A DNA stretch of 64,000 nt, taken from Pohlia nutans (lineage: Eukaryota > Streptophyta > Bryopsida > Bryales > Mniaceae). The first letter of the stretch is position 1. The number at the start of each line of letters is the position of its first letter. Position numbers and translations under genes: made by a program. The notes under the pieces were generated by a model. That model saw nothing but the letters and a program-made list of their open reading frames with translations. It had not been told where the DNA came from and did no database searches. The DNA lies in the NCBI GenBank assembly GCA_022496805.1, contig CM040088.1, positions 43,365,436 to 43,429,435 on the forward strand. The letters are read 5' to 3'. Of this stretch, positions 34,472 to 49,282 are shown one piece after another.

Positions 34472-35424
34472 ATCTTCACACGTCCACGCAAAGACGGATT
34501 TATACTTATGAAGAAACGTACTCTAGTTTCCAGTTCAGGACCTTGTATACTCTGATAAACGGTAACAGTTTGAGACTTCTCCGTACTACCCAATTCAACT
34601 TTCGTCAATAATTCCTCTTTCTTCTGAGAATAAATTAATTCAATATCACATTCTGGATCATAATATAAATCCGTTAAATCGGAGTCATCAATGTCCGGTT
34701 CTGTTATACTAACATTATACAGTTCATAGCTCTGCATCCATTCTGCAATGGCGTGGTCCGAGTTATCTGTATGCGACTGATCAATCGCATATTCGCCCAG
34801 TCCCGTACTTTGGAAAGAAGTTTCAGATTTGATTTTATCTTCTGATTGATTCTTGTGAATAATCTGCTACGTTTCGTCAATAATTGCCTCATCATCAGAA
34901 TCATAATACCAAGAATTTTCAATCAGGGACAGCTGAGATTCTCCGTGGTAAGCTACGGGATACATCTGCAGTACTTACTTATTCTTCCCATAACCAATGG
35001 TTAAGGTTCCCTTTCCCCAATCATCACGTACTTTTGCATCGAACAACCACGGTCTTCCTAACAAAATTGCATATGAGGATAATGCGTTAGGGATATGGAA
35101 TACCACATAGTGGACGGAATGGGTGTGTTCCCCAACTTTTGTAATGACATTCTTCAATATGCCGAGCGGTCGTACGGAGTGTTGATCTGCCATCTTCAGT
35201 ATTATCTTTGTAGGCATTAATCCCATCAAACCTAACAGCTCCATAGTTTCTTTTGTCATCAAGTTCACGCTAGAGCCTCCGTCTAGCTGAGCCTTAAGAA
35301 TTAAAACACCTCTAATCGTGACATCCACCATCGGTGTTCCTGGGTCTAAGTTCACCGCCACTTCATGTACTTCCTTGACCCGATGCCGTTCCGTACAAGA
35401 GCTGAATTTAACGTAGCTCTGCAT
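34468..35424 (-). pseudogene. Aspartic protease and linker of element B, copy 2
   Basis: Same as 17003-17959, with TAA and TAG at the same positions. Confidence 0.75.
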
Positions 35425-38048
35425 TCTGGAGCGACAGCTAACAACTGCTTCATTGAAATTGTGGGTTTCAATTCTTCCAGATCTTTCATTATATCATAGG
35501 GCTTAGTAGTTGACGCTACTCCAAGAGATCCTTTCACTCTCGGTTCAATACCGTTCACTGGTGGTTTAACTCGATTCGGCTCTACAACTGGTTCAGTCCG
35601 TCTTGCTTGCGGATTCATATGGAATCTTTGAGCTGGAACTTCCTGAAGTGGAACGGACTGGGGTTGCCTTTGCTCTCGTTCCGTTCCTGCAACTGAAGTG
35701 TGACGCAGTATCGACTGATTCCGTTCCTCAATCACCGGCCTGATTTCCAACGGATTTTCCTTCTGCAATATCTGCTTTGGTACAATTCGAACCTCCTTTT
35801 CTTTTATGGGAACTGCCTTGGTATTCTCCGGTTCAACAGCCCGTACAAGTGGAGTTTGTTGAAGGACTGGATCAACATTCCGTTTTTGCCCCCTTGTCTC
35901 CACTGCTTGCACGATTTCTACCAGATGAACTGGTGATTCCTGCAGCTTACGCATTTGTTCCTGCGACTTATTTAATTGAGGCTGAGATGATTTACTATTA
36001 TAGTTGAACGGAGCATTACAATCCTTCGGTGGATGACCCTGTTGCTTGCAATTTCCGCATAACGGAGATGAATCCTCCTCATATCGCTCATTTATGCAGT
36101 CTCTTGCAAAATGACTGTACTGACGGCATCGATAGCAAAGAACAGGCTTGTTTGGGTTCATTTTATTCGGAAAGTTAGCATACTCAGGTGGAATATACCG
36201 ACTAGGCTTATTCCAAGTAGCATGTGTAAATGAACCTCTTTGATTGGCTGGTCCCATATTTGCATTTTGATCATTCTGATTATACTCCGGTGCGCCTTGA
36301 TAGGAATTCTGAAGAAAGCCTCCATTTCTGGCATTTTCTGCAATCCGTTGTATATTCCAGCTCCCGTTGGACGGTCTCTGTCCGTTCCAACCAAAATGGG
36401 GTCCTCCTTGTACTTGATTCACATCATACTGAGTATTAGAAATCATCATGTTTGGTCCGTTTGGACGAGTGCCCACTAAATGCCAACAGTCTTCAATGGG
36501 ATGTCCCTCCTTTCCACAGTTCAAACACACAATCCTCATATTGGCTGGTGATGGACAATTCATAGCCTGATGACCTTGTCCTTTACAGTTCGTACACCAA
36601 TTATTACTATTTCGAGCATTGCCCTTATTTTTCTTTTCTTTCTCTTTGGATATAGTTGATGTCAAAGCTTGCATTTGCTTGGTCAAATTTAATAAAATAG
36701 CTTCATTTGAATTCGGCTGAGGAGGTATATTCATATTCAACTGATTTGCAGGAAGAGACGGATATTGATACGGATACTGACCAAAATTTACCGTACTGAT
36801 AACTGGCTGTCTTGATTGTAACGGTGCTACATTTAAAATCGTATTCCTAGGATCAATGGCAGTTATTGTAGGCAATGTTGCGTTTTGCTGATTATTCATC
36901 ACTGAATTCCGCTGTGGAACGGACATGCCTCCGTCCATAGGAATCATAGTCTCTCCCGTTACCAAATATTGGTCGTAGTGGCACTCCTCCCATACTTTGG
37001 CACGGTCTAACGTTTCTGCCCATGTCTGTGGTCTAGCTTCCTTCACGAACATCTTTAAGTTTGGCGGGTGTAATCCTGCCACTAAAATGGATATTATAAA
37101 CGATTTTGGCAACGCATTGTTAGGCCATTTCCTTATCACATCGGCTACTCTCCCAAAATACGTGTCTACCGTTTCTCCGGGTATCATCCTACTCGACAGC
37201 AACTGCGTACGGAGCCTGTCTTCAAAACCAACGGGACGGAAATGGTCAAGAAACGCTGTCCGTAACGCGTTCCAAGTCGCAAAATGTCCTGTAGGTTGTC
37301 GATTATACCATTCAAAAGCCACGTCCTTCAACGTAGCCGGAAACCATCATAACCAAAGCTCCTCAGTGCGACCGTTGTTAGCCACACTCGCCGTCAAGAA
37401 CTGAGACATATGCTGATCGAAATCAGAACCCGTTCTGTCGTTAAAAATAGGTAATGGAGCAACGTTCGTAGTCTTGTCTTGTCGGTCTCCCATTGCAATG
37501 GCAATGGGTACATAGGGAAATTGCCCTACTGCTCCTGGCTGCATTTTAGCTTCTGGGGATTCACTCGATCCTTCTCCAAATAAAGTCTTAACTATAGAAT
37601 TTAACGAAAATACACTTCCAACTTCGTCTTTCGAATCTCTTCGATTTAAATCCTCAACAGTTCTCGTATTTGATTTTACTGACGAGGTACTCTTTTCTTT
37701 CTTTATCTTCTCCGTTTTACTCCATATTTCCAACGGATTTAACAACACCCATATTGTTTCTCCACTAATCAATTCCCGTGGTAACTTCTCAAACGGTAAA
37801 TAGCGTTTATACGATTCTCTTCTATACTCAATTGGTATTGATTGCACCTATCTGCAAATTCTTAAGAACAGTTTTATCCAACTACGCCGACGGTAATGGC
37901 GCTCCCAACGTTCACTTATTTCTTTAATCCGATTCCTGCGATCCAATCTCACAGCTCTATTAATCGGTTGCGCCTCTTTTTGACGCCGTTCTCCCTCTGA
38001 CGATTCCGGTGACTTTGTCCCTGGAAATCTCTCAGCCTTCGGAAACAT
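35352..38048 (-). pseudogene. Gag of element B, copy 2
   Basis: As 17887-20583, with the same TAG and TGA. T at 36116 changes the Gly before the zinc-binding His of the third knuckle to Ser (CRQYSHFARDC), the only difference I found between copies 2 and 3. Confidence 0.85.
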
Positions 38049-38124
38049 GATCTATCATGGTTAATTTGCTACCCCAATCTATATTTCTACTCTTTCCATT
38101 TACAACACTCGGATTTTTCTCACG

Positions 38125-38144
38125 GATCCCCGGCAACGGCGCCA
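38125..38144 (-). other. tRNA-Asp primer-binding site of element B, copy 2
   Basis: Identical to 20660-20679. Confidence 0.9.
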
Positions 38145-38148
38145 AAAA

Positions 38149-38830
38149 TGTAATAGTATAATTGCAAAAACGGATTCTACAAAAGAGTTCGAACACTGGG
38201 GATTCGCATATCCAAGTATATCGTTGTAATGTCACAATGGAGGAATTATATTCTTCAATAATCTCTTACTTTCTTAGTTAACAGATACACAACACAAAGT
38301 TGATTCAATAAACCGGAATGATCAATTTGATTATCAATTCAATGTACACAAAATTATAGTCTAGATCAAACTAACAAAAGCAAGAAAATAGGGTGCCAAC
38401 TGCAATCCCTAGGCCTGCCATCAACTATGGTCTGACAACATAAAATGACACTCAAAACTCTATCTATACTCTTCACTAAAAACCCACAACCCATAACTGT
38501 AATCCCAAAGAACACAACGGTTGAGATCTGTCTTTCCACTTGTGTCCCAACAAACACCTGAACTCAACTGAACATAACGGAACTATACTGAACTGATTCC
38601 GTAGGAACATATTCTTACCAAACGGACTTAGCGACTAAACCTCAAACGGATATTGAAAACGGACTGACTAAACGGAACGCAAAGTACTGCCAACGAATGA
38701 ACGAGATCTACACAGTTCTACACTTAGACTGATTTCAACACCATATTGGACCCCATCTCCTTAACCACCCAAAGTAGAAACAAAGTGATAAAAATGCAGT
38801 TTTACAGATTAAAAAAAAACACTTTCTAAA
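38149..38830 (-). repeat. 5' LTR of element B, copy 2
   Basis: Same as 20684-21365, including the mutated terminal TG. Confidence 0.9.
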
Positions 38831-38835
38831 CCGCT

Positions 38836-38995
38836 CGAGATCTTCTCCAAGCGCCAGCAACTCCCGCTCGTCCTCCAGTAGGCGCGGAACCACTTTCCGT
38901 AAAGGAATCGGCTGCCAGGCCTCTTCCTCCTGCTTCTTCCTGTTCGATCTTCTCACAGCCATCGGAAGAAATAACTTTGCCAAAAATGCTCTCAC
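38836..38995 (-). pseudogene. Element A ORF, 5' part, copy 2
   Basis: Same as 21371-21530. Confidence 0.7.
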
Positions 38996-39517
38996 AATTC
39001 TCTCGGAAACTTTCCTAACAGTACTCGGAAACTTTCCCTCACCTTCGCTCCTACAAAACTACTCGGAACTATCCTGATCTAACAACAATCGCTCTAGAAA
39101 CTAAAAGCGCGCTGAGAGGAAGAGAGAGAGCTCCAAAATCTGCAACACAAAGCTAAAGTCGGAAAACATTGTAGCCGGTCTCCGTCGGAGAGCCTTTTAT
39201 AGACATCATTAGGTTTCCGCATTAACTTGTCTGTATACTTTTTGAAACTATCCGGGCGCCGAATTTCCCGCCAATCCAGTTTCCGGTGTCCTATTCCGGT
39301 TTCCGATCAAACAGAGTGTTCCGGTCGCAATTCTATCCGGTTTCCGGTTACTCCCTTAACCTCTATTTTTGATATTTCCTAAACCAATTTAGTTTTCGAG
39401 TATGAAACGTTTCCCACTACAAATCACTATCTAATTTTTACTTCCGGAAGTGTACTTTCGTATTCCTAACCTATTTTCTACTTTAAAAGACAAAACACGA
39501 AAAATTGAGTTGCCACA
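38987..39517 (-). repeat. LTR of element A, copy 3 (shared between units 2 and 3)
   Basis: Same as 21522-22052. Confidence 0.85.
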
Positions 39518-39887
39518 TTACCCCTTTTTCAACTGTGAGCGTCCCTGCGAACATAAGTCTCCTTCACTATCCGTGGATTGTGCTGGAACATACTTCTTCA
39601 CTCTCGATCCATTCACTCTCGTATCTAACCAGTTGCCTTGTAGGTCTTCCAGCTGCAGTGATCCGTTTTCGAAGATCTCGCAGACCCAATAGGGGCCCAT
39701 TCATCTTGTGTGAAGCTTACCCGAATTTTTTTTGATGCCGGTTGTCGTAGAGTAGAACCATTTCTCCCTCCCGTATTCCGTGATCTGCAGGAAGCTTCCG
39801 GTCGTAGTCTTCTTTTCGTTTTTGCTGAACTGCTGATGTTTTCTCCAAGGCTAGGAGTCGAGATTCTTCGGGATGCCCTTTTTAGTG
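39518..39887 (-). pseudogene. Integrase C-terminal remnant of element A, copy 3
   Basis: Same as 4589-4958. Confidence 0.75.
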
Positions 39888-40500
39888 AGTGTTGGTATCG
39901 CAACACAAGGTAAGGACATTCCCCGTGATACCTTAGATTTGCACCTAAAATACCACAAAATGACCTTGAAAGATCGTTCCAAGGATTCTGTGAAGTTTAG
40001 AAATCAACTAGAATAAGAATCGAGTCAGAGACATAATCCGGGCCAAACAACCACCCGGATACTAACCAAAATCCCAAGCCAAGAGACCCAATTACTAGAC
40101 TTTCCGAGTTCCGGTCGAATATCCAATTCGGATGATACCTATATCCTATCCGGATTACATCACAACGACAAACTACAACGACCGGATACCACAACTTCCG
40201 GTCCACAATTCAATCCGGTCCAGACCGGATAGCTAACACTAAAGTGCTGCGGGTTTGATTTGCCTCTGTTTGACCATCAGAGGGACCACCTCTTAGATTT
40301 TACTGTGGCAGGCTCGCCACAGCTTCCGTGGCTTATAGTGGCTGAAGACCCCACTCTCTTCCCTACCCGGAAAGATACACAAACCTAACACAAAAGAAAA
40401 AGGACCCGCTTTGATTCCTCACAGGGTCTCGGATAGAATCCGGAACCCGGGTCACACAGAAATCCCCTCGGAATCCAACACTCGCTAAAAAGGGCATCCC
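39870..40500. repeat. Segment X with terminal inverted repeats, copy 3
   Basis: Same as copy 2 (22405-23035). Confidence 0.6.
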
Positions 40501-41012
40501 CGTAAGTTCGACGGACTTATGCTAAACCGGGCGTCTCGGATGAAATCAGCTCCATTCTAGTATACTCTAGCAACTCTCTCGTTAACAGCAGGACCTCACG
40601 ACAGGTCGGACATTCAACCGGATTACCCCATCCGGGAGTTCTAGCGCGGATCAAGATACCCTCCTGATCCACCTAGCCTAACAACGGCTTTCCTACCCGG
40701 GAACCGAACCACTAGAGCTGCTGAGGCAATTCTGACTCCGCAAAAGACTTACAACCCTACATACCACACAAGACCGGATCTCACTGGCGGATGGGAGACC
40801 TCTAAACAATACAAGAGCGCTAACAACCGGAAACCCAAGTACCCCTCGGAAGACAGTTGAAAGGAATGCAATGCTCTTGAATTACAAAGAAAATACTCCC
40901 AGTCCCAAGCGAGGGGACTGAATAAATACACGCGAAAAACTAGAAGGAGGGACCCCACCGGCACCCGAAAATCTCGGACAAACCTTATGTGTCAGGTCCG
41001 AGATTTCCGGAT
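40501..41012. other. Non-coding spacer of element A, copy 3
   Basis: No gene seen; same as 5572-6083. Confidence 0.5.
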
Positions 41013-41975
41013 CTAATCTGCAAAAGTGGTGGTTCCCACATCCGGGATCCGGGTTCTTATCTGAAACCGGATCCGGATGTAAATCAAATCCGAAATCAAA
41101 ACAAAAAGTTCTAAGACTAAATCTACGTGTTCCTCTTGGACTTCTTCCGAGGGGCTGGCACATTCTTCTAAGCTTGCTTCCGAGATCTTCCGGAGTATGT
41201 CTTCTTGGTCCATGTACTGCTCCCAAACTGTTTCCAGGCTGTCCAGGACCAATTGGAACGGATCGACTTCCGGAAACCGGGAGAGCGATCCGGATGCGCC
41301 CCTGCTATCGACCGGCGTGGTCTTCACCCTACTCTTCGGAGTGGGGTTATCCGATCCCATATGCTCCTATTCTGGCTCGGACTCGGATGGGACCTCCGGT
41401 TTCGAACTAGAACCAGATTCCCCGTATTTGAGTAAAGCCTCTTGGATTTGCCAAGACTTTTCCTCATTATTCGTCAACAGATCCTCGTGCTTGTATAGAT
41501 GATACAAGAAGGGGGAAAGGGGAGAGCCCTTGTTTTTTCCGACCCCTTGCACGAGTTTCTGCACGAGGTCCCAGGTGAACTGCGCCCAGTCCACCGGACG
41601 CTCTCTGGAAAGCGATCCGAAGATCGTGTTTCCGAGAGTGATGGTAACCCGGTTGGGTTTGTCTGGATTGAAGACAGGGACTAGAAATTCTAGTACCTTG
41701 CGTTCTCTTTTATCCGAGCAATCCCCAATCGGAAACCCGTCCTTGGGATCAACAAAGTGGGACAACTTACCCTTGACAAAGTCGTCCTTCCGTGATGCTA
41801 GGCCGGCTCCTCTGGATCGGAATTTATACAGTTCGCGCCATTTGTCCGCCGTCCACCGGCTCGGATCGCAGCGGATGCTCTTGTCGAACTGGTTCGACGC
41901 CCCATGCAACACCTCGCGGACCATGCCCTCCTCCCGGAAGCTCCATGGAACTTCCGAAAGACCTTTGCAACCCAT
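41013..41975 (-). pseudogene. Element A ORF, 3' part, copy 3
   Basis: Same as copy 2, including the Ser-to-Leu variant (A at 41170). Confidence 0.7.
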
Positions 41976-41980
41976 CCGCT

Positions 41981-42662
41981 TGTAATAGTATAATTGCAGA
42001 AACGGATTGTACAAAAGAGTTCGAACACTGGGGATTCGCATATCCAAGTATATCGTTGTAATGTCACAATGGAGGAATTATATTTTTCAATAATCTCTTA
42101 CTTTCTTAGTAAACAGTTACACAACACAAAGTTGATTGAATAAACCGGAATGATCAATTTGATTATCAATTCAATGTACTCAAAATTACAGTCTAGATTA
42201 AACTAACCGAAGCAAGATAATAGGGTGCCAATTGCAATCCCTAGGCCTGCCATCAACTATGGTCTGACAACATAAAATGACACTCAAAACTCTATCTATA
42301 CTCTTCACTAGAAAACCACAACCCATAACTGTAATCCCAAAGAACACAACGGTTGAGATCTGTCTTTCCACTTGTGTCCCAACAAACACCTGAACTCAAC
42401 TGAACATAACGGAACTATACTGAACTGATTCCGTAGGAACATATTCTTACCAAACGGACTTAGCGACTAAACCTCAAACGGATATTGAAAACGGACTGAC
42501 TAAACGGAACGCAAAGTACTGCCAACGAATGAACGAGATCTACACAATTCTACACTTAGACTGATTTCAACACCATATTGGACCCCATCCCCTTAACCAC
42601 CCAAAGTAGAAACAAAGTGATAAAAATGCAGTTTTATAGACTTAAAAAAATCACTTTCTACA
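41981..42662 (-). repeat. 3' LTR of element B, copy 3
   Basis: Same as 24516-25197. Confidence 0.9.
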
Positions 42663-42697
42663 TAGCCCCACTCTTACTGAATGGTGTATCCGCAATT

Positions 42698-44545
42698 TCA
42701 TAGTACAACTTCAAAAACAGAATCAGCAGCCTGAATTACTACTAATTCTCCTGGTTCTTCTTCTGCCTGCTCTACGGCTTGAACTGCCAGAACGGGATCT
42801 GCTACTGAGGCCAACTCCGTCCCTGGTGCTGTCATCTCTTCCTGGGGTGCAACGGCCTCTGAACATGTAACTGGCAACATCGCAATGGCATCCAGCCACT
42901 CCTCGTCTCTGTCCCTTGATCCGGTTGTAGACTCCAGTTACGCTGGTGCCTCCACTACTGCCGTGCTCATACTTTGCACCACCAAGACCTCCGTCGATGT
43001 CAGTTTCTCCTCCCCCATTTCCTTAGAAGCAATGGCTGTGCTCCTCTCTCGTGTATTCCGTACCTTCCGACAGGTTTCCTTATTCAGTACAACAAGATCA
43101 GGATCTTCCTCCTCTTCTTCATCCTCATCGTCATCCTCTGTTTCTTCCTCCAACTCGGGTTCGTACTTCTCCCTGAGTTCTTCATTGTACTCCCCCAAAT
43201 CTCTGACCTGCTTCTCCAGCAACCTGATCTTCTGTCGCAGTTTTTCTGAATCCGGGTCTCCACGTTCTTTCGCCTCCGTCTGCACAGCAATACAAGTGAC
43301 GAACTTTTCCTGCTCCAGCTCCACCAACCGATTATCCCTATCCCGTAACAACGTATGTAAGGCGACATTTTCTTGTAAAGCCTTCATCAGCGCCGTATCA
43401 AGATTGTCCTTGATCCTCTGGTGCTCAAGCCTTTTCGCCTTCATTCTGTCCTCCATCGCCTTCTTCTCATCATGCCAAGTTTGACATGCGATTTGATTAC
43501 GGTCCCGCTCCCGTTTGGCTTCTGCAGCATGGAACTCCCTCTCTTTTTCAACTTCCTCCTTCTCTTTCTTGAGCTCCTTCACCGCCTTACTCATCACCAC
43601 GCAGTCGGCCTTCGTCTATTGCGCTTGCTCTTGCACGGCTCTGAAATCTGTCATCAATGTAGAGTAGTTCGGCTCCGTTTGCCCCTTAACCCAATCCAGC
43701 AATTGCTCCAGACCCACAATGATATGGTCCTTCAACTTCCCTGGCTCCTTTGATGCTTGCTGAAGTGCGTCTGCCACCCCCTCACCCTCTTCGTCTGACG
43801 TTGCGATGGTATGTCCCTCTGGCTGTTTTGGTGTGGAAGATCTCCGTCGCTGCTTCGTTTGCTTCCTCTTCACACTTGGGCTGCCCATCTCCGTTACTGA
43901 AGTCTTCTTCTTTTGAGGCTGCAGCTGCTGTTGTGGCCGTAGTCGATTGGCTGACTTCAGAACGGGCTGAGACACCACCTCCTTCTCTTTCGCATTTCCC
44001 ACCCAAGTGTTCCGTTCTGCTTCCAAGTCTTGGTCCGACTCCGTCAGCGGCTGGTCTAACTAGTACTTCACTGCAATGGAAATGTAGCTCGCTCCCAGCA
44101 GTGTCGCAATCTTCCCTGTTTTCCTCTTCGATTCCAGCTCTTGATAAATCCGTTCCACTACAAACGCTGCCCAATTAAAGACCATCTCGTTGAAGGTCTG
44201 CGTCACCGCATACAAGTACTTCTGCGCAAGGTAGGTGCTATGTCGTCCAAGCACCAACCGTTTCTGGGCGATGCGCATCCACTGTACCATCTCTGGTGAA
44301 ATCGCTTCACCCGTCTTCCAACCCTGTTTCTTATCTAACGCCTCCACTCCCGTTTTAAAATACATGGCTGGGTCGTAATCGGGAGGCGGCTTTGCATCAC
44401 CGATCCCCAATTCTCCACTTGGTAGGTACAGCGCCTTGTGCAACAGTAATTCATCGATTATAATGCGCCTCCCCTTCACTATGCTGCTCCCGTCATTAAT
44501 GTTATAGTTCTGCAAGAACACATTCACCAGCAGGAATGCTGTCAT
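42698..44545 (-). pseudogene. Element B accessory ORF, copy 3
   Basis: Same 616-codon frame and same three TAA/TAG codons as 7768-9615. Confidence 0.7.
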
Positions 44546-44839
44546 GTGAGCGGTGAGCGGTGAGCAGTGAGCAGTAATTACACAATTTTTTTGTAAACTA
44601 TGTTCACTAAAACAGGCCCTATAACTGCGGTTTTAAGATGAATTCACATGCGAGTTGCGAGCCAAGTTGGCAGCAGTTTTTATATACAGCAAATACAAAC
44701 ACAATAACAACGAATGGATACAAATATTGCATTAGACTACAACCGCGGTTACAGATCCATTTTGGACAATATGTTAATATAATTTCCAAACCAGTGGGGA
44801 TGTGAGAAATACAAATACTATTGAATTTATTTATTATAG

Positions 44840-47800
44840 TCAATTGTCATCGAAGGAGTCGATAGAACTAGCAGAGCTGTCGGAGGAGAAACCAACCTTC
44901 GCCTCCAAATCTAAGAACCTATGCACCCTAAATCCAACACTCCTTGATTTTGATTGTATACTGCTGGGGCTCTTGAGAGGTTCTACTGCAAAGGCATGTG
45001 CCAATGGCTCTATGTAAGAAGGGAGAAAAAATGATCCATCTGGACTTTTGATATCCTCCAGTAGACCTCGAATACCACGGTTCCTTTTACCTCTGCATCA
45101 TTGGAAGGGCAATGCATTAGAAACTAAAAAAGAGAATCGTATTTTGTCAATGAAGAGAGGATTGAAGACAAAAGATGATGAAAGAATTGAATGAAACTCA
45201 CTTACAGAATCTCATCTTTTTGACCTTCACGGCAGGAATGTCGTCGTCGTCGATGGCAGGAGGAGGTGCCCTCTTGATAGTTGATGGAGAAGTGGAAGTT
45301 TTAGGGTCCATAAGTGCCTCAAGAACTCCTTTGAAGATATCGGAGTCGGGCTCAAGGGCAATGATATGGCGTCCAGTCAAACGACATGCATGAATGGAGG
45401 CTCTTGCACAACAAATCCAATGCATAGTAAATCAGAATGGCACCATGTAATATAAATGATGGCAGAATCAAATATTGTCTAATTTACACTCACCAGTAGA
45501 TGCATAAAAATCCAGTACCACATCTCCAGGATCAGAGGAAGATTCAATGAAGATTTGCAGAAATCGGGGATCCTTCTCACGGGCACCCCTCCACGGAATA
45601 CTCCCATTCATCAATTGGGTTTTAGAAGTGGTGAAATTGTGTAGGATATCATCAGCTTCTAGATCAATCCCTGCGTCCTGCACTCCAGGGATGATTCGCA
45701 GCACAAATTTGGATTGAACTTGAGTATCCATGATATTGAACTTGAGTATCCATGATGTATCCATCGAACAACGTCGTGTCTGCATTGAAAAAGTTAAAAT
45801 TGAATTCTTAAAATGTTAGATAAAATCATATTTAATGAAAGAAATTGATGAATAACAGAAAAGGATGTAAGGGAAAGGTAGAAAACATTACCGTGCGTGC
45901 AGGGTCTCTGGAAGAAGTCAGCCGGAGCTCGTTAATGCCCCACCAATCTTTGAGCTAAGTGTAGCCATACGCAGTAGCCCACTCGAGTACATCCTTGCGT
46001 ACAGAAGGACTCTCTGGAAGAAACAGTAATATAGCACCGTCATCGGACACGTGCTGCATGGCATAGGCAAACAGCGTCTCCATGAAGTCGTCAGTAATGG
46101 TCATGTTCCAGTCGAGAACTTCAGTTGTCGGTTTTGAAATTCCAGGGACAAGAAGGTTGTCCGGGATATCTGCAATGAGCATATCGATGCATGCATCGGG
46201 ATTCACCACGCCCCCTAACTTGCGCGGTTTTGAATTCCCAACCTGCAAACAATTAAAACAAAGGTATTCAAAGTTTAAAAAACTGTTCTGGAAAAATTCC
46301 ACATATAAGAAATTAAAACTATACCATCTTAATGCAATATTCTCAATTTTACCTTCTTAGCAAACTCTAAAATTCGAGTCCACGAAGGTGTCAATTCGCC
46401 CTTGAGCTTCATCTCCCAAAGCGCGATGAGGGAGTCGTTTAGAACTAGAGCTTGAGAGTGGATGCCGTGTTTGCGAGCGCCGAGAGAACATTGAGCAGCA
46501 ACCTGGGACGGCAGAAATTTCAATGAAGACACAGAGGGATGTAAGTTTGATCGGTTCAAATTGGCGATCTCTCTAGGACGTGGCTGCACTGGAGCAACTG
46601 CGACACGGGGTTTAGCTGCATCTGTAGACTGTGGCTTGGTCTTCCTCGAAGAGTCACCAGCAGCAGGTGATTTCGAAGCCTTCGCCTTACCTTTCTTGCC
46701 TTTCTTAGCGTCTGCTATAGTAGGCTCAACTGTTGCATCAAGATCATCGTCGTCATCATCCAGAACTTCAATATGAGTTGAAGGATGTGACCCTGCATTA
46801 CCTGCCTTCTTCTCATCTTCTTCCTCCGCTGGAGCGTAATTTTTCGCACACTCAACATACCATGGGGAAGCCTAAAGCTCAGTGAGCTTGAAGGCACGGA
46901 ATTGAGTTGCAGTAAAAACACAAGATGACAAGGACTTATCAAGCCAGGCACCAAAAAATTTAGGCATCATCTTGCGTTCTATGGCACCCTTGTCAAGTAG
47001 CTCTCTCCTGAAGTACCTAAAAGAAGAACAATGAGGAAATTAAATTAAATGAGGGTCTAAACCATGAAGAACCCACACAAAAACAAATTTGAAAGTGGAA
47101 ACCAATACCAGTTTCATCGGTTATACCTGTACATGAGACGTTTCACGGCGTTGTCTGTTCCATCTTGGTCTTTGAAAGCAGAAGTACGGGAGTAGCCGTT
47201 ACTTTTTTTCAGAATAAAATAGTAGGCACGATCCCATACTAAAATCCTCCACTTCTCAACATATTCATCGATCTCGTCCAGATCAGGACGGGCAGACCAT
47301 TCGATCTGAATCTTCTCTGAGTCAAAGGTATTGATGACTTCAGATGCAACAGAATCCTCCAACTGTAGACGAGAAACAGAATTACCATTGATCAAGACAT
47401 ATAAGCGATGAATTATACATATTATCTGATTAAACAAATTTCAAACTATGTATGATATTAACCTCGAAATAACAAATTCTAGCGCATGCATGAGTATATT
47501 GAAATTGGATATGTATAAATTGTACTTACCTCCGCCCAAAATGCTGCTCGTGGCAGCCAAGCCTCTAGTATGGCATCGCTGAATCCAGGAGGCGGAAAAT
47601 GCAAAGCCTCACGGGAGATGGTGGACGAGTTCCACCACTTTAGCCAACGCACCCGAAACTGTGGTTGTACCACAGTGGTTGAGACCTTTTGAAGCTTCTC
47701 AGCTGTCATCTCAGGTTTTTCCTTGGCACTCCAATGAGCATTGATCTGGAGGAAAATTCAGTATGAGTAAACAACAAGATTAAACATTAAGCCAGTTGAA

Positions 47801-48925
47801 AGTAATGACGTGTGCACAGGATGTTACCTCTGTCAAAAATTGAGGACCGTGCTTCGGATTTGCTATGGCGAGCATCTTATCATAGTCTGTTTTTTTTTCC
47901 TTCACTGCCAACTTCGATGCTAGGCTCATGGCGTCACTTAATCCTTTCGCCGATCGCTCCTCTGTTGGTGTTCTCTCATAGTAGAGGCAGTATGCCTCGT
48001 CAGATGCAGCAGCAATGTCGTGCTACAAAATGAAATAAAAGATCAAATTTTCATAATTATGAATTTTCATAATTATGAATTCTCAAATTTTGCAATATCA
48101 AAAATAATGGGTGAAAATTTAGAAAACATACTTTGTATAAGAATGTTATTTAGAAAACATACTCTGTATAAGAATGTTGTGAATACCTCGTTTGTAAGAG
48201 GATGCCAGGAGAACGAAGGCTTTTTGTTCTTGCATTTGTTATACTCTTCTAGCGTGAGTAAAGATTTGAAATCTTGGAGGGGTAGAGATCCAAAGCTGTT
48301 CATACGGTGAAGTTGATGCAAATTCGTTTTCACGTGTGAGTGCTCCGTGGACCTGAACAAATTGGGATGAAAAAGTTATTGCACATCACAAAAATTAGAA
48401 TCTAGAATTTTAAAGATCATAATGAATGCGATAAAAGGAAGTGTACCTGTTTATGTCATTCATCGCCTCAATGAGGACCCCCGTGTGACCAATAGTCACT
48501 AAAAGCCTAGATTCAACTACACAGTGCCAATCGAGCTCTGTGGAGTGCCGTGAAGCAATGTAAGGGTACCAGGCCATTAGCCTATGGTTATCGTTCCAGA
48601 CAAAGAACATTTTGTTTGACAAAAATGAAAGGTCGGAATCAAGTTTCAAGAACTCTTCAAACTCTGAGTTTTTGTGAATCCAGTGCTCATTCACCAGCTC
48701 AATATCCATCTCTCGAAGTCTAGTTGAAAAGCGCAGAAATGCATACATGTCCGCCAATTTCAAATCCTTCGCCACTTCCGTCTGCGTAGGGACGTCGATC
48801 ACCATGTCTTCCAACGGCCCGAATGTAACATGCGTGAGGTTGGGGACCTCCGTGTAAATCCATTGGCGCACATTTCGCCTTGGCGTCGTTGCTGCAGACA
48901 CCCTCTTGCCCTTCTTTTCCACCAT
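44840..48925 (-). pseudogene. Methyltransferase-like gene, copy 3
   Basis: Same as copy 2, including Lys beside the last donor site, both TAGs and the deviating catalytic motifs. Confidence 0.65.
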
Positions 48926-49282
48926 CTTCTTAGAATTGACTCTCGCGTTCTACGGATGATCACTAACTGCTTTGTGCACAAAAATCACTTAACAAAATTG
49001 AAGATTACAGTTTGCAAGAATTTCAAAACGCGCAAGTATGGCGAATTGCGTATTTCACAAGGACTGCCCCTCTTCCAGCCAATTGCCATACCTTCCTTGC
49101 CCTAAACCGTCAATGTCATTAATTTGCCATCATTGCACCTGTCACTTCGCCCGTTCCACTCACTCCATTTTTCTTTTTCTTTCCACCTTCTGTCTTTTAC
49201 TTTACAAAAAATCTTTAACGTACTTCAGTTTTTGTCACCTCTCGCCCGTTCTAAAGTAATGCCCGTCCACAAGTATTATTCG

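Larger units (their letters stand above)
24516..38830 (-). mobile_element. Element B, copy 2
   Basis: 14,315 bp with target duplication CCGCT at 24511-24515 and 38831-38835. Same gene order, frame changes and nonsense codons as copy 1, so it was duplicated with the unit and not by independent transposition. Confidence 0.9.
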